64,000 nucleotides of DNA from JAFAQB01 sp046724555. Lineage in GTDB: Archaea > Thermoproteota > Nitrososphaeria > Nitrososphaerales > Nitrososphaeraceae. This document shows, piece by piece, positions 36,702-45,118 of this stretch. A program made the translations under genes and the position numbers. The stretch spans positions 1 to 64,000 of the forward strand of contig JBKOWU010000058.1 of the NCBI GenBank assembly GCA_046724555.1, written 5' to 3'. Numbering within the stretch: position 1 is the stretch's first letter; each line of letters begins with the position of its first letter. The notes beneath the pieces are model-generated. The model saw only the letters and a program-made list of their open reading frames with translations. It was not told the origin of the DNA and did not search any database.

Positions 36702-37352
36702 TTGCTTGTGGCTTTCGATATGGATGGCACGCTTGTTGATGGAAGACTCGTCTTTGCTGTTGCAGATAGATTAGGCTTGTCAGATAAAGTCAGACAAATT
36801 CAGGAAAACCCGACTCTACTTGGCTACCAACAAAGTGAAAGTATAGCACGCCTGTTTAAGGGGCTCTCGGTTGACGACATAACTCAAGGAATTGAAAGCC
36901 TTCGTCTAATGAGAAATTGTGAGAAGGTTGTTGAAGATCTCAAAGAGCAAGGACATATACTTGGCATAATAAGCGATAGTTATGATATTGCAGTTAATTA
37001 TGTGGCAAAGAAATTAAACTTTGACTTTAGTGAATCCAACTGCCTAGAATTGGATAGTAGTGGAAAACTGACAGGAAATATCAAGATGCCACTGGGGTGG
37101 CAAAAAAATGGGTGTTACTGCAAAATTTCAGTTTGCAAAAGGTACTGTCTTCGCAGAAATACACGAAAATTTCAAATTGGTCCAAGTCGTACTGTCGCAA
37201 TCGGAGATACCAAGTCTGATTTGTGTATGGTAGAAGAGGCAGCGGTCGGGATTGCATTTATGCCAAAGCACAGAATATTAGAAGAAAGAGCTGACTTGTC
37301 TATAAATGAGCCAAATTTGGCGAAACTTGGACAGTTCATTGCATCTTTATAA
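36702..37352 (+). CDS. serB: Phosphoserine phosphatase-like HAD hydrolase
   Basis: A 216-residue HAD-family protein starting at TTG. FDMDGTLVDG carries the nucleophile (DxDxT). IISDSYDIA is the second motif, and AIGDTKSDLCMVEEAAVGIA the third with metal aspartates. The overall layout matches SerB, the last step of serine synthesis. The central KMPLGWQKNGCYCKISVCKRY segment with clustered cysteines is a lineage-type insertion between the cap and the core. Substrate assignment is by family only. Confidence 0.8.
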   Translation: MLVAFDMDGTLVDGRLVFAVADRLGLSDKVRQIQENPTLLGYQQSESIARLFKGLSVDDITQGIESLRLMRNCEKVVEDLKEQGHILGIISDSYDIAVNYVAKKLNFDFSESNCLELDSSGKLTGNIKMPLGWQKNGCYCKISVCKRYCLRRNTRKFQIGPSRTVAIGDTKSDLCMVEEAAVGIAFMPKHRILEERADLSINEPNLAKLGQFIASL

Positions 37353-37467
37353 CATATATCGTTTTTGTTTTTAGAAGTGCGTTTGTGTAGTCTATATTGA
37401 CAATTTGCTGCCTACTTACATTAATAACTGTAAAAGAGATATATTTGCCTTGTACAAAGATGCAGAC

Positions 37468-37589
37468 AGCGGGGTGGGGAAGCCAGATCTCTACAGAGGT
37501 TAGGTAATCCCGGCGGGCTCATAACCCGCAGAGCGGTTTCCATGACTGTGCAGAGGTTATGGACGTATGTTCAAATCAACCCCCCGCTA
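37468..37589 (+). tRNA. Initiator tRNA-Met(CAT) with two noncanonical introns
   Basis: Acceptor AGCGGGG/CCCCGCT with A73 and an anticodon arm GCGGG-CTCATAA-CCCGC with three G-C pairs mark the archaeal initiator. Intron 1 (37487-37503, 17 nt) lies in the D-loop: central helix AGCC/GGTT, bulges AG|A and AG|G, inner helix TCT/AGA. Intron 2 (37539-37568, 30 nt) lies in the 5' strand of the T-stem; its removal gives GGTTG-TTCAAAT-CAACC. Its BHB is looser (GCGG/ACGT with one mismatch, bulges TT|T and AT|G, inner CCAT/ATGG). The exons (19+35+21) give 75 nt. CCA is not encoded. TATA at about 37438-37446; T5 after the 3' end. Confidence 0.92.
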
Positions 37590-37594
37590 TTTTT
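37590..37594 (+). terminator. Oligo-T after initiator tRNA
   Basis: Five consecutive T residues directly follow the tRNA 3' end, a usual archaeal tRNA terminator. Confidence 0.45.
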
Positions 37595-37765
37595 CTGACT
37601 CGCGTATGTATGGTGGTTCGACCCTTAACTATCTCAGATACTAGCAGGTCACCAGTTCTTATACACATGTAAAAAATTTCTTGTTAGCTTTGCTCGCGTT
37701 CTTAAATATACCAAAAGAACATCGCTGGCGGTTGCTGTGGGTACTGCTTACTCAACAAGCGTATT

Positions 37766-39160
37766 TCATTTGTAAATATTTAAAGAATGATTTAGAGTAT
37801 GCGAAGAACAAAACCACTCCGAATAAAGTTTTAACTGAGGATATGGATTAAAAAAGCTCTTTTCCATACCGTATCTTTGGATTGGTTTAGTTAAATGCCT
37901 ATGGGCACTTGATAAAGGGACGTATAGTCCTTTAGAAACATTTCTGTTTTGTATCACGTAGATTTTGTTACTATCTCTGTCTTTAAAGCCGCATTTATCG
38001 CACTGAAATCCTTTATTTCTTCCTTCTGATTTCATTCTTTTGCCACAACTCTGGCATATTGGATTGAATGACCTGTGTATTTCATTAAGTGTTAATACCA
38101 GAATATATTCTATGTTCAGGATTTTTGGAAATTTTGACGTCGATCCTCTGACGCTACAACCTATTTCGATCGTATCGCCTACATCTAGCCCTAAGGCTAG
38201 ATTTGTTAGGCCTGTAGGCTCGTATACTGCTGCAGGCGAAGTCAAGCGGTTTTCATCTTGCACCTCAAATATAACATGGCCTCCTGGAATTGGTTGCGGC
38301 GTTTTGCTGATCTTACATTGGATGTAACCTGCACTGAACGTGTTGAGTCGTTTTAACTTCAGTTCATTTTGCAAATGCATATTCGTTCCCTGATTAGAGC
38401 GAAAAACCATATAGCCATCTAATTCTTCTTGAATTTGCAATTCCTTCAGCGACTGAACTACAACATCAGGGTTCTCTCCTCTTATACCGCAAAAGACGGG
38501 ATCAGGTCCATGAGGGGTAATAAGTACACGTCTACGCTTTTCATCGTAGTTGTTAAATGTATTTGGAAATGTATTTTTGCTATATTGTCTTACTCTTGAA
38601 GCATCAACTACTCGAACAGTGCCACAGTTCTGGATTTTTCTATAAGCTATTGCCTCAAATGTATGGTCATGACGTAACAAGCAACCAATTGCGGCCAGCG
38701 ACCCAACCAAACCTTGACCACTACCGAAACTATAATACTCAATGCCGTTCTCCTGTGCAATCTTTTCTGCATACTGTGCGGTTACGATATCAAACAAGGC
38801 AATTCTGCTCAGATCTTTTAGGGAATTTGGCACTTGTTCTTCTGTCAGAAAGGCAACAGCAGGATTCGTACCGCTAGCAGTTTCCGAACTATGCTCGATA
38901 GCTTGTTTTATATATTCAACTATCCTCCGGTGTTTCCTTGTTTGTATTCTCAGACAAACCGCGCCATTCCCTCGTGTTTTCCAAGGCACATTTGGATTAA
39001 GTCTGATTAGTAGTGGATAATCGATGAACGTTGACTGTAGGTTTAACAAATACTGTACAATTTTAAATGCTAAGTGTGTGGTGCACCCACTACTCACGGA
39101 ATCAGTATCATCGAATCCAATATGAAGAATATCGGACGATTGATCTCTTGAAGTTATCAT
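37766..39160 (-). CDS. tiaS: tRNA(Ile2) 2-agmatinylcytidine synthetase
   Basis: A 464-residue TiaS. HIGFDDTDSVSSGCTTHLAF at the N-terminus is the ATP/phosphate motif of the family. CGIRGENPDVV and an OB-fold region (about 290-370) follow, with a C-terminal zinc ribbon (CQSCGKRM, CDKCGFKD). It attaches agmatine to C34 of tRNA-Ile(CAT) using ATP, so that AUA is read as Ile. Agmatine metabolism is hinted at by the agmatinase-family gene at 54731. TiaS is essential in Archaea that lack bacterial TilS. Confidence 0.93.
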   Translation of the reverse strand: MITSRDQSSDILHIGFDDTDSVSSGCTTHLAFKIVQYLLNLQSTFIDYPLLIRLNPNVPWKTRGNGAVCLRIQTRKHRRIVEYIKQAIEHSSETASGTNPAVAFLTEEQVPNSLKDLSRIALFDIVTAQYAEKIAQENGIEYYSFGSGQGLVGSLAAIGCLLRHDHTFEAIAYRKIQNCGTVRVVDASRVRQYSKNTFPNTFNNYDEKRRRVLITPHGPDPVFCGIRGENPDVVVQSLKELQIQEELDGYMVFRSNQGTNMHLQNELKLKRLNTFSAGYIQCKISKTPQPIPGGHVIFEVQDENRLTSPAAVYEPTGLTNLALGLDVGDTIEIGCSVRGSTSKFPKILNIEYILVLTLNEIHRSFNPICQSCGKRMKSEGRNKGFQCDKCGFKDRDSNKIYVIQNRNVSKGLYVPLSSAHRHLTKPIQRYGMEKSFFNPYPQLKLYSEWFCSSHTLNHSLNIYK

Positions 39161-39347
39161 GACGACGTTTGAAGAAATATAATCAGATTGTTGCAGATAT
39201 ATTCTTATATCAAGCGACTGAATCTGTACTCAGTTGTTATGATCACATCTTGTCCAACAGATTATCATAAACGATCATATTAGGATATAAAAATGTGGAA
39301 TGACTTTTCTGAAAACATAATTATTCGATGAAATTTATCAATACTTC

Positions 39348-39494
39348 ATGGCATCAAAGGATGACAGAAATTATGAATCATCAACTCGGATTAAATGCGA
39401 AGTATGTGGAATGATTTTTACAACAGAACAGGACAAAGAACAGCATAAGAAATTAGAACACAGGGAACACCAGAGGCCTACTGGGGTCAGCTAA
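39348..39494 (+). CDS. Small C2H2 zinc-finger protein, 48 residues
   Basis: An ATG frame encodes 48 residues containing IKCEVCGMIFTTEQDKEQH followed by LEH: a C-x2-C-x12-H-x5-H pattern, close to a classical C2H2 finger. The flanks are highly charged. Single C2H2-finger miniproteins occur widely in Nitrososphaerota; nucleic-acid binding is inferred. It lies in the divergent gap between tiaS and hisI. Confidence 0.65.
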   Translation: MASKDDRNYESSTRIKCEVCGMIFTTEQDKEQHKKLEHREHQRPTGVS

Positions 39495-39644
39495 GGCTTT
39501 GACAAAGTAAACGAATTCTGCTTGAAATTGAAAGCTGTTTTCCACGGTTCATTCATGATGTTTTACGAACGTATTTTCCGTCATGTAATCATATAGAATA
39601 TCCGCACACGCTCGAAGTATATGAAGAAACTTAATTATGCATGG

Positions 39645-39654
39645 TGTATATATA
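39645..39654 (+). promoter_or_regulatory. TATA box of hisI
   Basis: TGTATATATA lies about 22 nt before the ATG at 39670, indicating a leaderless transcript and choosing this start over the ATG at 39637, which is upstream of the box. Confidence 0.5.
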
Positions 39655-39669
39655 CAGAACAATACTTAT

Positions 39670-40008
39670 ATGAACAGCAAATCCATCCAGGAAATTGATT
39701 TCAATAAACGCAATGGACTGCTACCTGTAGTAGTTCAAGACCGAAAAACTAGAGACATTTTGATGTTGGCATATATTAACAAAGAAGCACTTGACCATAC
39801 AATTAAGACTGGAAACGCCCATTTTTGGAGCACTTCGCGTAATAAGTTATGGATGAAAGGAGAAGAATCGGGAAATGTGCATCTCGTTAGGGAAATATTA
39901 GTTGATTGTGACTGCGATGCAGTATTGTACGTTGTAGACACACAATCAAATACATGTCACACAGGTTTGAGATCATGTTTTCACAATATACTAGAAAATA
40001 GACAATAA
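39670..40008 (+). CDS. hisI: Phosphoribosyl-AMP cyclohydrolase
   Basis: From the ATG at 39670 the protein has 112 residues. FWSTSRNKLWMKGEESGN, VDCDCDAVLYVV and NTCHTGLRSCF contain the zinc-binding cysteines and aspartates of HisI. It opens the purine ring of phosphoribosyl-AMP in histidine synthesis. It is a stand-alone HisI without the HisE domain, and no other his genes are present in the window. Confidence 0.92.
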   Translation: MNSKSIQEIDFNKRNGLLPVVVQDRKTRDILMLAYINKEALDHTIKTGNAHFWSTSRNKLWMKGEESGNVHLVREILVDCDCDAVLYVVDTQSNTCHTGLRSCFHNILENRQ

Positions 40009-40175
40009 AATTGAAATAACTCGTGAAAGATTAGAAAGATTTTTAGTTTAATAGAAAGTCATTGAAAGAGATGTTAAGTAATTCTCACATATTTGATAAT
40101 AAAATTTAGTAATATTAAAATTGTGCTTAGAGAACCTTATCTATATCGTAGAGAGGATAGGTGATAGTTGTAACA

Positions 40176-41402
40176 ATGGGCATTATACAATCACTTAAGT
40201 GTAGGGAATGTGCTGCTGAATATGAACCGCGATTTATATATGTATGTGAGGACTGTTTCGGCCCTCTTGATGTCATTTATAATCTTCCTTCCGATATAAA
40301 AAAGGACATTTTTACATCCAGATATGAGAAAACGTATTGGAGGTATTTTGAGCTTCTTCCAATTACTGACAAAAGCAATATCATAGACCTCAACGCAGGT
40401 TTTACTCCTCTGCAATATGCGGATAGACTTGGTAAAGAAATAGGAGGACTGAAAAACTTATTCATTAAGAATGATTCTGTAAATCCGACATTTTCCTTTA
40501 AGGACAGGCCTGCAGGAGTAGCTGTTTCAAAAGCTAAGGAGATTGGATTAAATGCCGTAGGGTGTGCATCAACAGGCAATCTTGCCTCGGCAACTGCAGC
40601 CCATGCTGCAAAAGCAAAACTGCCATGTTATATTTTTGCTCCTTCTGATATAGAACATGTGAAGATCGCTCAGGCGTTATCGTATGGTGCCGAATTTGTA
40701 GCAGTAGACGGGACCTATGATGATGCTAATAGAGTTGCCTCAATAATTGGTGACTCTAAAGGTATCGGTATTGTGAATATCAATATGAGGCCTTTTTACG
40801 TAGAAGGTTCCAAGACCCTCGCCTACGAAGTAGCTGAGCAAATGAACTGGCAAGTACCTGATAATCTGATAATTCCGGTTGGAAGTGGAGCAATGTTGAA
40901 TGCAATTTGTAAAGGATTTGAAGAATTGCATAGGCTTGGATTTATCGATAGTGTAAAAAATTTAAGGATAACTGCGGCACAACCTCATGGTTGCTCACCC
41001 GTAGTGGATGCTTTTAAGAGAAAAAGTGATAATGTTGTGCCTGTGGAACGACCTGAAACAATCGCGAAAAGCCTCGCAATAGGTGATCCGGGTGATGGGT
41101 TGTATGTATTAAAAAAATTGAAGGAATATAATGGTATAGCAGAAGATGCTACAGATGAAGAAATTGTTGATGGGATATTAACGCTTGCCAAAACAGAAGG
41201 TATCTTTACCGAACCTGCCGGTGGGGTGTCGGTGGCTGTTCTTCGTAAGCTAATCGAAGATGGCAAAATCGATAATGATGAGACAATAGTTTGCTATATT
41301 ACAGGCAATGGGTTGAAGGCTACGGAAGCAATTATGAATATGCTTCCCAAACTTAATGTGGTAAAGCCAGATGCGCAGATAGTTTCAGCCATGATTAGAT
41401 AG
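40176..41402 (+). CDS. thrC: Threonine synthase
   Basis: A 408-residue PLP fold-type II enzyme. An N-terminal zinc ribbon (CRECAAEYEPRFIYVCEDCFG) is followed by NPTFSFKDRPAGVA with the PLP lysine, and STGNLASATAAHA and PVGSGAMLNAICKG as phosphate-binding loops. It converts O-phosphohomoserine to threonine. The frame opens at a GTG (40161), but MGIIQSLKCRECAAEY from 40176 fits the family. The next gene starts 47 nt downstream on the same strand, suggesting co-transcription. Confidence 0.92.
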   Translation: MGIIQSLKCRECAAEYEPRFIYVCEDCFGPLDVIYNLPSDIKKDIFTSRYEKTYWRYFELLPITDKSNIIDLNAGFTPLQYADRLGKEIGGLKNLFIKNDSVNPTFSFKDRPAGVAVSKAKEIGLNAVGCASTGNLASATAAHAAKAKLPCYIFAPSDIEHVKIAQALSYGAEFVAVDGTYDDANRVASIIGDSKGIGIVNINMRPFYVEGSKTLAYEVAEQMNWQVPDNLIIPVGSGAMLNAICKGFEELHRLGFIDSVKNLRITAAQPHGCSPVVDAFKRKSDNVVPVERPETIAKSLAIGDPGDGLYVLKKLKEYNGIAEDATDEEIVDGILTLAKTEGIFTEPAGGVSVAVLRKLIEDGKIDNDETIVCYITGNGLKATEAIMNMLPKLNVVKPDAQIVSAMIR

Positions 41403-41449
41403 GTAAAGTATGTGTATGCATAAAACGTTAGGGAGATGTAACAATAAAA

Positions 41450-42808
41450 ATGGCCAAAGTTGAATTCACAATTCCATCTGTATTAAACAAAGGAGCAGGA
41501 GAAAAAAAGATCTCCTTGGATGCGAACAACTTGGACGATGCATTTACAAGGCTCTCCGACCAGATGGGAGAAGATTTTAAGAGAAGGGTCTTTGATCTCA
41601 ACGGCAAGCCGCGTGCTTTAATTAACATTTACATCAATGGAAAAAATATGCGTTTCAAGAATGACGGGATGACAACGTCTCTTGAGGATGGCGATTCTGT
41701 GTATATATTGCCTGCAGTAGCAGGCGGAGCAGGGCTTGCAAGTGAAGATATCCAGCGTTATTCTAGGCAAATAATGCTTGAGGAAATAGGTTTTACAGGA
41801 ATGGAAAAAATTCGTAATGCTAAAGTCTGCGTAATCGGCACAGGTGGAATTGGGAATCCTATTGTCACTCAGCTAACCGCAATGGGCATTGGCAAATTAA
41901 AGATTGTCGATAGGGACGTAGTGGAGATCTCAAATTTACATAGACAACATCTCTACTGCGACAAGGATGTTGGTAAGGTCAAAGTTGAGGTGGCAGCCGA
42001 CCGCCTAAGAGCAATGAATCCAGCAGTAGAAATAGAACCCGCTCCACTTTCTGTAACCAAATATACTGCTGAAAGCATTATAGCCGGATTCGATGTTGTT
42101 ATTGATGCTCTTGATAGTATAGATGCTAGATACGCACTAAATGACGCATGCGTCAAATTTAACATCCCTTTTATTTATGGCGGGGCATTAGGGGTAGTGG
42201 GTTCAATTTGCACTATATTGCCAAACAAATCTGCATGTTTGCGGTGCATATTTCCTGCATTATCCGAGGATGATATGCCAACATGCAGTACTGAAGGGGT
42301 ACATCCATCAATATTGTACTTAGTAGGTGGTATCCAAGTATCAGAAGCTATCAAAATAATTATAGGCCAGAAACCAACACTCGAGAATAGACTGCTTTAC
42401 GTTGACTTAAATGAACTATCGTTTGACAAAATACAAGTATCAAGACAAAATGAGTGTCCCTCATGCGGAGTAAAGAATGAAAAAGATGAACCGATGCTCG
42501 TAGTAAAGCAGCTGATTGTAGAAGAGCTCTGTGGAAGAGACAACGGAAAGAGAACATACACGGTCAGTCCGTCAAAGCTGTTATCTTCACCAATTAGTCT
42601 AGTAGGAATAGCAAAGAATGCAGAATTAGCCGGGTACTATGTCAAAACGAGAGGTAACCTAGGACTAACAGCCATAAGCAACAAAACGGGTCATTTATCG
42701 GTAAGTTTTCTCTCCAGTGGCGCTGCAACAATAGTGGGCGCAAAGGACGAACAAGATGCAGTATCAATATACCGATCTTTTACAAACGGCATTCAAAGTA
42801 TGCAATAA
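41450..42808 (+). CDS. Fusion of a ubiquitin-like (MoaD/ThiS) domain and an E1-like ThiF/MoeB enzyme
   Basis: A 452-residue three-part protein. Residues 1-93 are a beta-grasp MoaD/ThiS/Urm1-like domain ending in PAVAGG, so its Gly-Gly (92-93) is internal. Residues 96-350 are an E1-like adenylating domain: QRYSRQIMLEEIG, the nucleotide loop VIGTGGIGNP, DAR-type helices, the catalytic Cys in PTCSTEGVHP, and a zinc site CLRC...CPSCG. Residues 355-452 form a C-terminal domain that is not a rhodanese. E1-like enzymes adenylate the C-terminal Gly of sulfur carriers for molybdopterin, thiamine, tRNA thiolation or protein conjugation. The fused carrier would need cleavage after Gly93 to act. Confidence 0.88.
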   Translation: MAKVEFTIPSVLNKGAGEKKISLDANNLDDAFTRLSDQMGEDFKRRVFDLNGKPRALINIYINGKNMRFKNDGMTTSLEDGDSVYILPAVAGGAGLASEDIQRYSRQIMLEEIGFTGMEKIRNAKVCVIGTGGIGNPIVTQLTAMGIGKLKIVDRDVVEISNLHRQHLYCDKDVGKVKVEVAADRLRAMNPAVEIEPAPLSVTKYTAESIIAGFDVVIDALDSIDARYALNDACVKFNIPFIYGGALGVVGSICTILPNKSACLRCIFPALSEDDMPTCSTEGVHPSILYLVGGIQVSEAIKIIIGQKPTLENRLLYVDLNELSFDKIQVSRQNECPSCGVKNEKDEPMLVVKQLIVEELCGRDNGKRTYTVSPSKLLSSPISLVGIAKNAELAGYYVKTRGNLGLTAISNKTGHLSVSFLSSGAATIVGAKDEQDAVSIYRSFTNGIQSMQ

Positions 42809-43021
42809 AATCTCGTTAAATAGGAAAATCTTTTGGCTCGCTGAACTACTTTGAATCTGAAAACCAATAATTTACCGCCTTGGTCTTTATTACTCACGCA
42901 ATCGGGGGCTCAACAACTCTAACATGTTTAACCGTCATGAACAATATGTTACAAAAATAAATTATTTTTATGACTAGCAAAGATAGTGAATAAATATAAT
43001 AATTCATCTTCAACTATCGCG

Positions 43022-43684
43022 CTATTGCGAACTCTCACCAACTGATGATCTTCTAGCATCAGTAAAAGATCCAATTGAAACGTCAGGAAGATTCTCGTGC
43101 GCTCTCTGTTCTGCAACAGCACTTGCCTCAGATAGGATTCTGTCTAAGTCTTCACAGCGAGCACCAAATTCAAACGATTCAGTTCCTATCCCTCCTATGC
43201 TTCCTGCGTTACTCAGGACTTCATTGAAAACGCCGTTTATTTCACCTAATTCTGAATCCACGTCCGGCATCGCGCCAGACAAGCCTGATTTTACTTTGGT
43301 TAATGCTCCAATTGCAGGAGCGATTGACTCTACTGCATCACCCATGCTTAGTGTAGACTCCAATCGAAGATTTACCTGTTCTACCGCCATTTTTATCTGA
43401 GAGATCATCTTGCCAGTCTTTTTGGTCTGTGCTAATTCATTGGATAACATTTTGCTCTTTTGTACATCATGTTTTTGCAAGCTTGATACAACTTGGTTGA
43501 ACAATAAATTCTCCTTGTCTCTCAAATTATGTAACACCGTGTCCAACTTTTGACTTTGTGCCTGGATTCTGTTCTTTGCGAATTCGACTCTGGGTTTTAG
43601 CGGCTGCTGTGTTCTTACCTTTTCTTTTATCTTCTCCGACGTGGCTGGTTTTCTCTGTCTAATCCAAGTGCGGTCAAAGTTCAT
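43022..43684 (-). CDS. cdvB: CdvB/ESCRT-III family protein (Snf7-like)
   Basis: A 220-residue, highly helical protein of the ESCRT-III core type: a basic N-terminus (KPRVEFAKNRIQAQSQKLD), a long helical hairpin with a heptad pattern to about residue 110, and a more acidic C-terminal half (MPDVDSELGEINGVFNEVL). CdvB proteins polymerise at the division site in Nitrososphaerota, recycled by the Vps4-like CdvC. Several paralogues are usual per genome; no MIM2-like tail was identified with certainty. A TATA box (43703-43711, minus) is about 25 nt before the ATG. Confidence 0.85.
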   Translation of the reverse strand: MNFDRTWIRQRKPATSEKIKEKVRTQQPLKPRVEFAKNRIQAQSQKLDTVLHNLRDKENLLFNQVVSSLQKHDVQKSKMLSNELAQTKKTGKMISQIKMAVEQVNLRLESTLSMGDAVESIAPAIGALTKVKSGLSGAMPDVDSELGEINGVFNEVLSNAGSIGGIGTESFEFGARCEDLDRILSEASAVAEQRAHENLPDVSIGSFTDARRSSVGESSQ

Positions 43685-43751
43685 TATTACATGATAAGAT
43701 CATATATTAGGATTAAAATGCATTGTTATAATTGCGCAACAAAATAGTGAA

Positions 43752-43880
43752 ATTTATAAACACCACATCCAACTCAAATCCAGTTTTGTGAACTGGGTCG
43801 AAGGGACAAGTATTAGGTTTCATAGCCTACTTTTATACTCTATTTCGCTTTACTTTTTCCGGTCCTGAGTTCAAATATTA
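43752..43880 (+). other. Gap with promoter-like TATA and hairpin, possible small RNA
   Basis: The gap between cdvB and the UPF0201 gene (43685-43900) contains a plus-strand TATA-like ATTTATAAA at about 43752-43760. Around 43790 lies CCAGTT-TTGTG-AACTGG, a perfect 6-bp hairpin, then AGG...CCT pairing and a T-run. No flanking gene on the plus strand would use this promoter for over 1 kb. This is suggestive only. Confidence 0.25.
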
Positions 43881-43900
43881 ATTGACTAAGGCTTCTTTAT

Positions 43901-44323
43901 TTAATACAAAGGTGCTAGCCAGTCAATAAGCTCCTCTAATTCATCGCATACTATCTTTACTCTTATTGGACCTAGTGGCGATTCGGTTTCGTCCTCCGTC
44001 ACTACTACTAACCCCGCGAACGCTGCTTGTTTGTTTAAGAGAAACCACGTGGTATTATAGATCCTGTTATCTACAAGCATTCTTCTCAAAACCCCTAGCG
44101 CAGCTCTGGATCTAACTTGGTCATAAGTGATGGTTAAACATCCAAGATCGAAACAACGAGCAATAATTAATGATCCATATTTTAGTTCTGGCGAACATCC
44201 ATCGAATATATTGGTGATCGCAGAAATTACCTTATCTGAGCTCTCGGAAGGGTTAACGGTAGCCTCTATCTTCAATTCAACTTGAACAGAAATTGGAGTT
44301 TTTCTCATGAGTCGAATATTCAC
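43901..44323 (-). CDS. UPF0201 family RNA-binding-like protein
   Basis: A 140-residue protein of the archaeal UPF0201/COG1931 family. Marks are VELKIEATVNPSESSDKVISAI at the start (a ferredoxin-like fold), FLLNKQAAFAGLV and the terminal ESPLGPIRV motif. Members share the fold of ribosomal protein L5 and are inferred to bind RNA. The gene lies 27 nt downstream of UPF0200, a pairing (sometimes a fusion) conserved across Archaea. Confidence 0.85.
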   Translation of the reverse strand: MNIRLMRKTPISVQVELKIEATVNPSESSDKVISAITNIFDGCSPELKYGSLIIARCFDLGCLTITYDQVRSRAALGVLRRMLVDNRIYNTTWFLLNKQAAFAGLVVVTEDETESPLGPIRVKIVCDELEELIDWLAPLY

Positions 44324-44350
44324 ATGTATTCATAAGGCATCCTTTTATTA

Positions 44351-44950
44351 TTATTTGTAAGTCGAACTGATCCATTTTCTTATGATTTTAAATGCTTTTT
44401 CCTGTAGCTGATCAACTGTTAAGTCATTGTTCGATAGGGTTTCGTCAGCCAAAGCAATTGCCTCGCTGATGCCTACCGTCAATTCTCGCCTGTCCCGAGT
44501 CGTAAATTCTTCCATGGCACAGGGGTCATCGGATCTCGCCCTTTGCTTTAAATGTGTGAATCTCTTGTTGGTCGAGGCATGTATAGCGAGCAACTTGACA
44601 CAACCAACCCTTTTTAATATTTCAACTTCAGCGATTCCACGTATGCCATCAATAACTACATTCTCTTTTTGTACACTGCTGATATCCTCGCTATTAATTT
44701 TTCTCAGAATTAAATGAGCGATCGCTCCAGGACCCAAATCATCACGCAGCTTAAGCATTAACTTGCCTAAATTAATGTCAGTAGGATCTAAATTTCGCTG
44801 TCTGGCCTCCTCTCTTATTACATCTCCCATTGCTATTACGTAAAATCCCTTCTTCCTTAATGACTCGGCGATAGTCGATTTGCCAGCGCCAGGCATACCA
44901 GTGATACACACAATTAGCTTGCGTCTCTTCTTAGCCTCTGATCTCATCAT
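44351..44950 (-). CDS. UPF0200 family nucleotide kinase-like P-loop protein
   Basis: A 199-residue P-loop kinase-fold protein. Walker A is GMPGAGKST (about residues 18-26), followed by YVIAMGDVIREEARQR, VIDGIRGIAEVE, and a lid region with RARSDDPCAMEEFTTRD. It belongs to UPF0200, distantly related to dephospho-CoA and adenylate kinases. The substrate is unknown. It is upstream of UPF0201 in one operon and divergent from thpR. Confidence 0.85.
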   Translation of the reverse strand: MMRSEAKKRRKLIVCITGMPGAGKSTIAESLRKKGFYVIAMGDVIREEARQRNLDPTDINLGKLMLKLRDDLGPGAIAHLILRKINSEDISSVQKENVVIDGIRGIAEVEILKRVGCVKLLAIHASTNKRFTHLKQRARSDDPCAMEEFTTRDRRELTVGISEAIALADETLSNNDLTVDQLQEKAFKIIRKWISSTYK

Positions 44951-45118
44951 GATGATTTTTTATTGCTTTTACCATATATTATATGCTGTAATTCAAATCA
45001 GATAGTGTAATGTGCTACAGTATCATTTCGCTGGAAGGCCTTTGAGATATTAACAGAACTTATAGATGGGCATCAAATAAAAAGTTAATAGAGGTATTTT
45101 TTAAGAGATCTGAATAAT

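Noticed and set aside
36702..37352. Possible frameshift or intron in serB around the cysteine-rich segment
   Set aside because: Motifs on both sides are in one phase and the segment looks like a lineage-specific insertion, with no stop codon or BHB fold.
43855..43885. GAGTTCAAATATT resembling a tRNA T-loop
   Set aside because: The T-stem strands do not pair and no acceptor stem or anticodon arm could be found nearby, even allowing introns.
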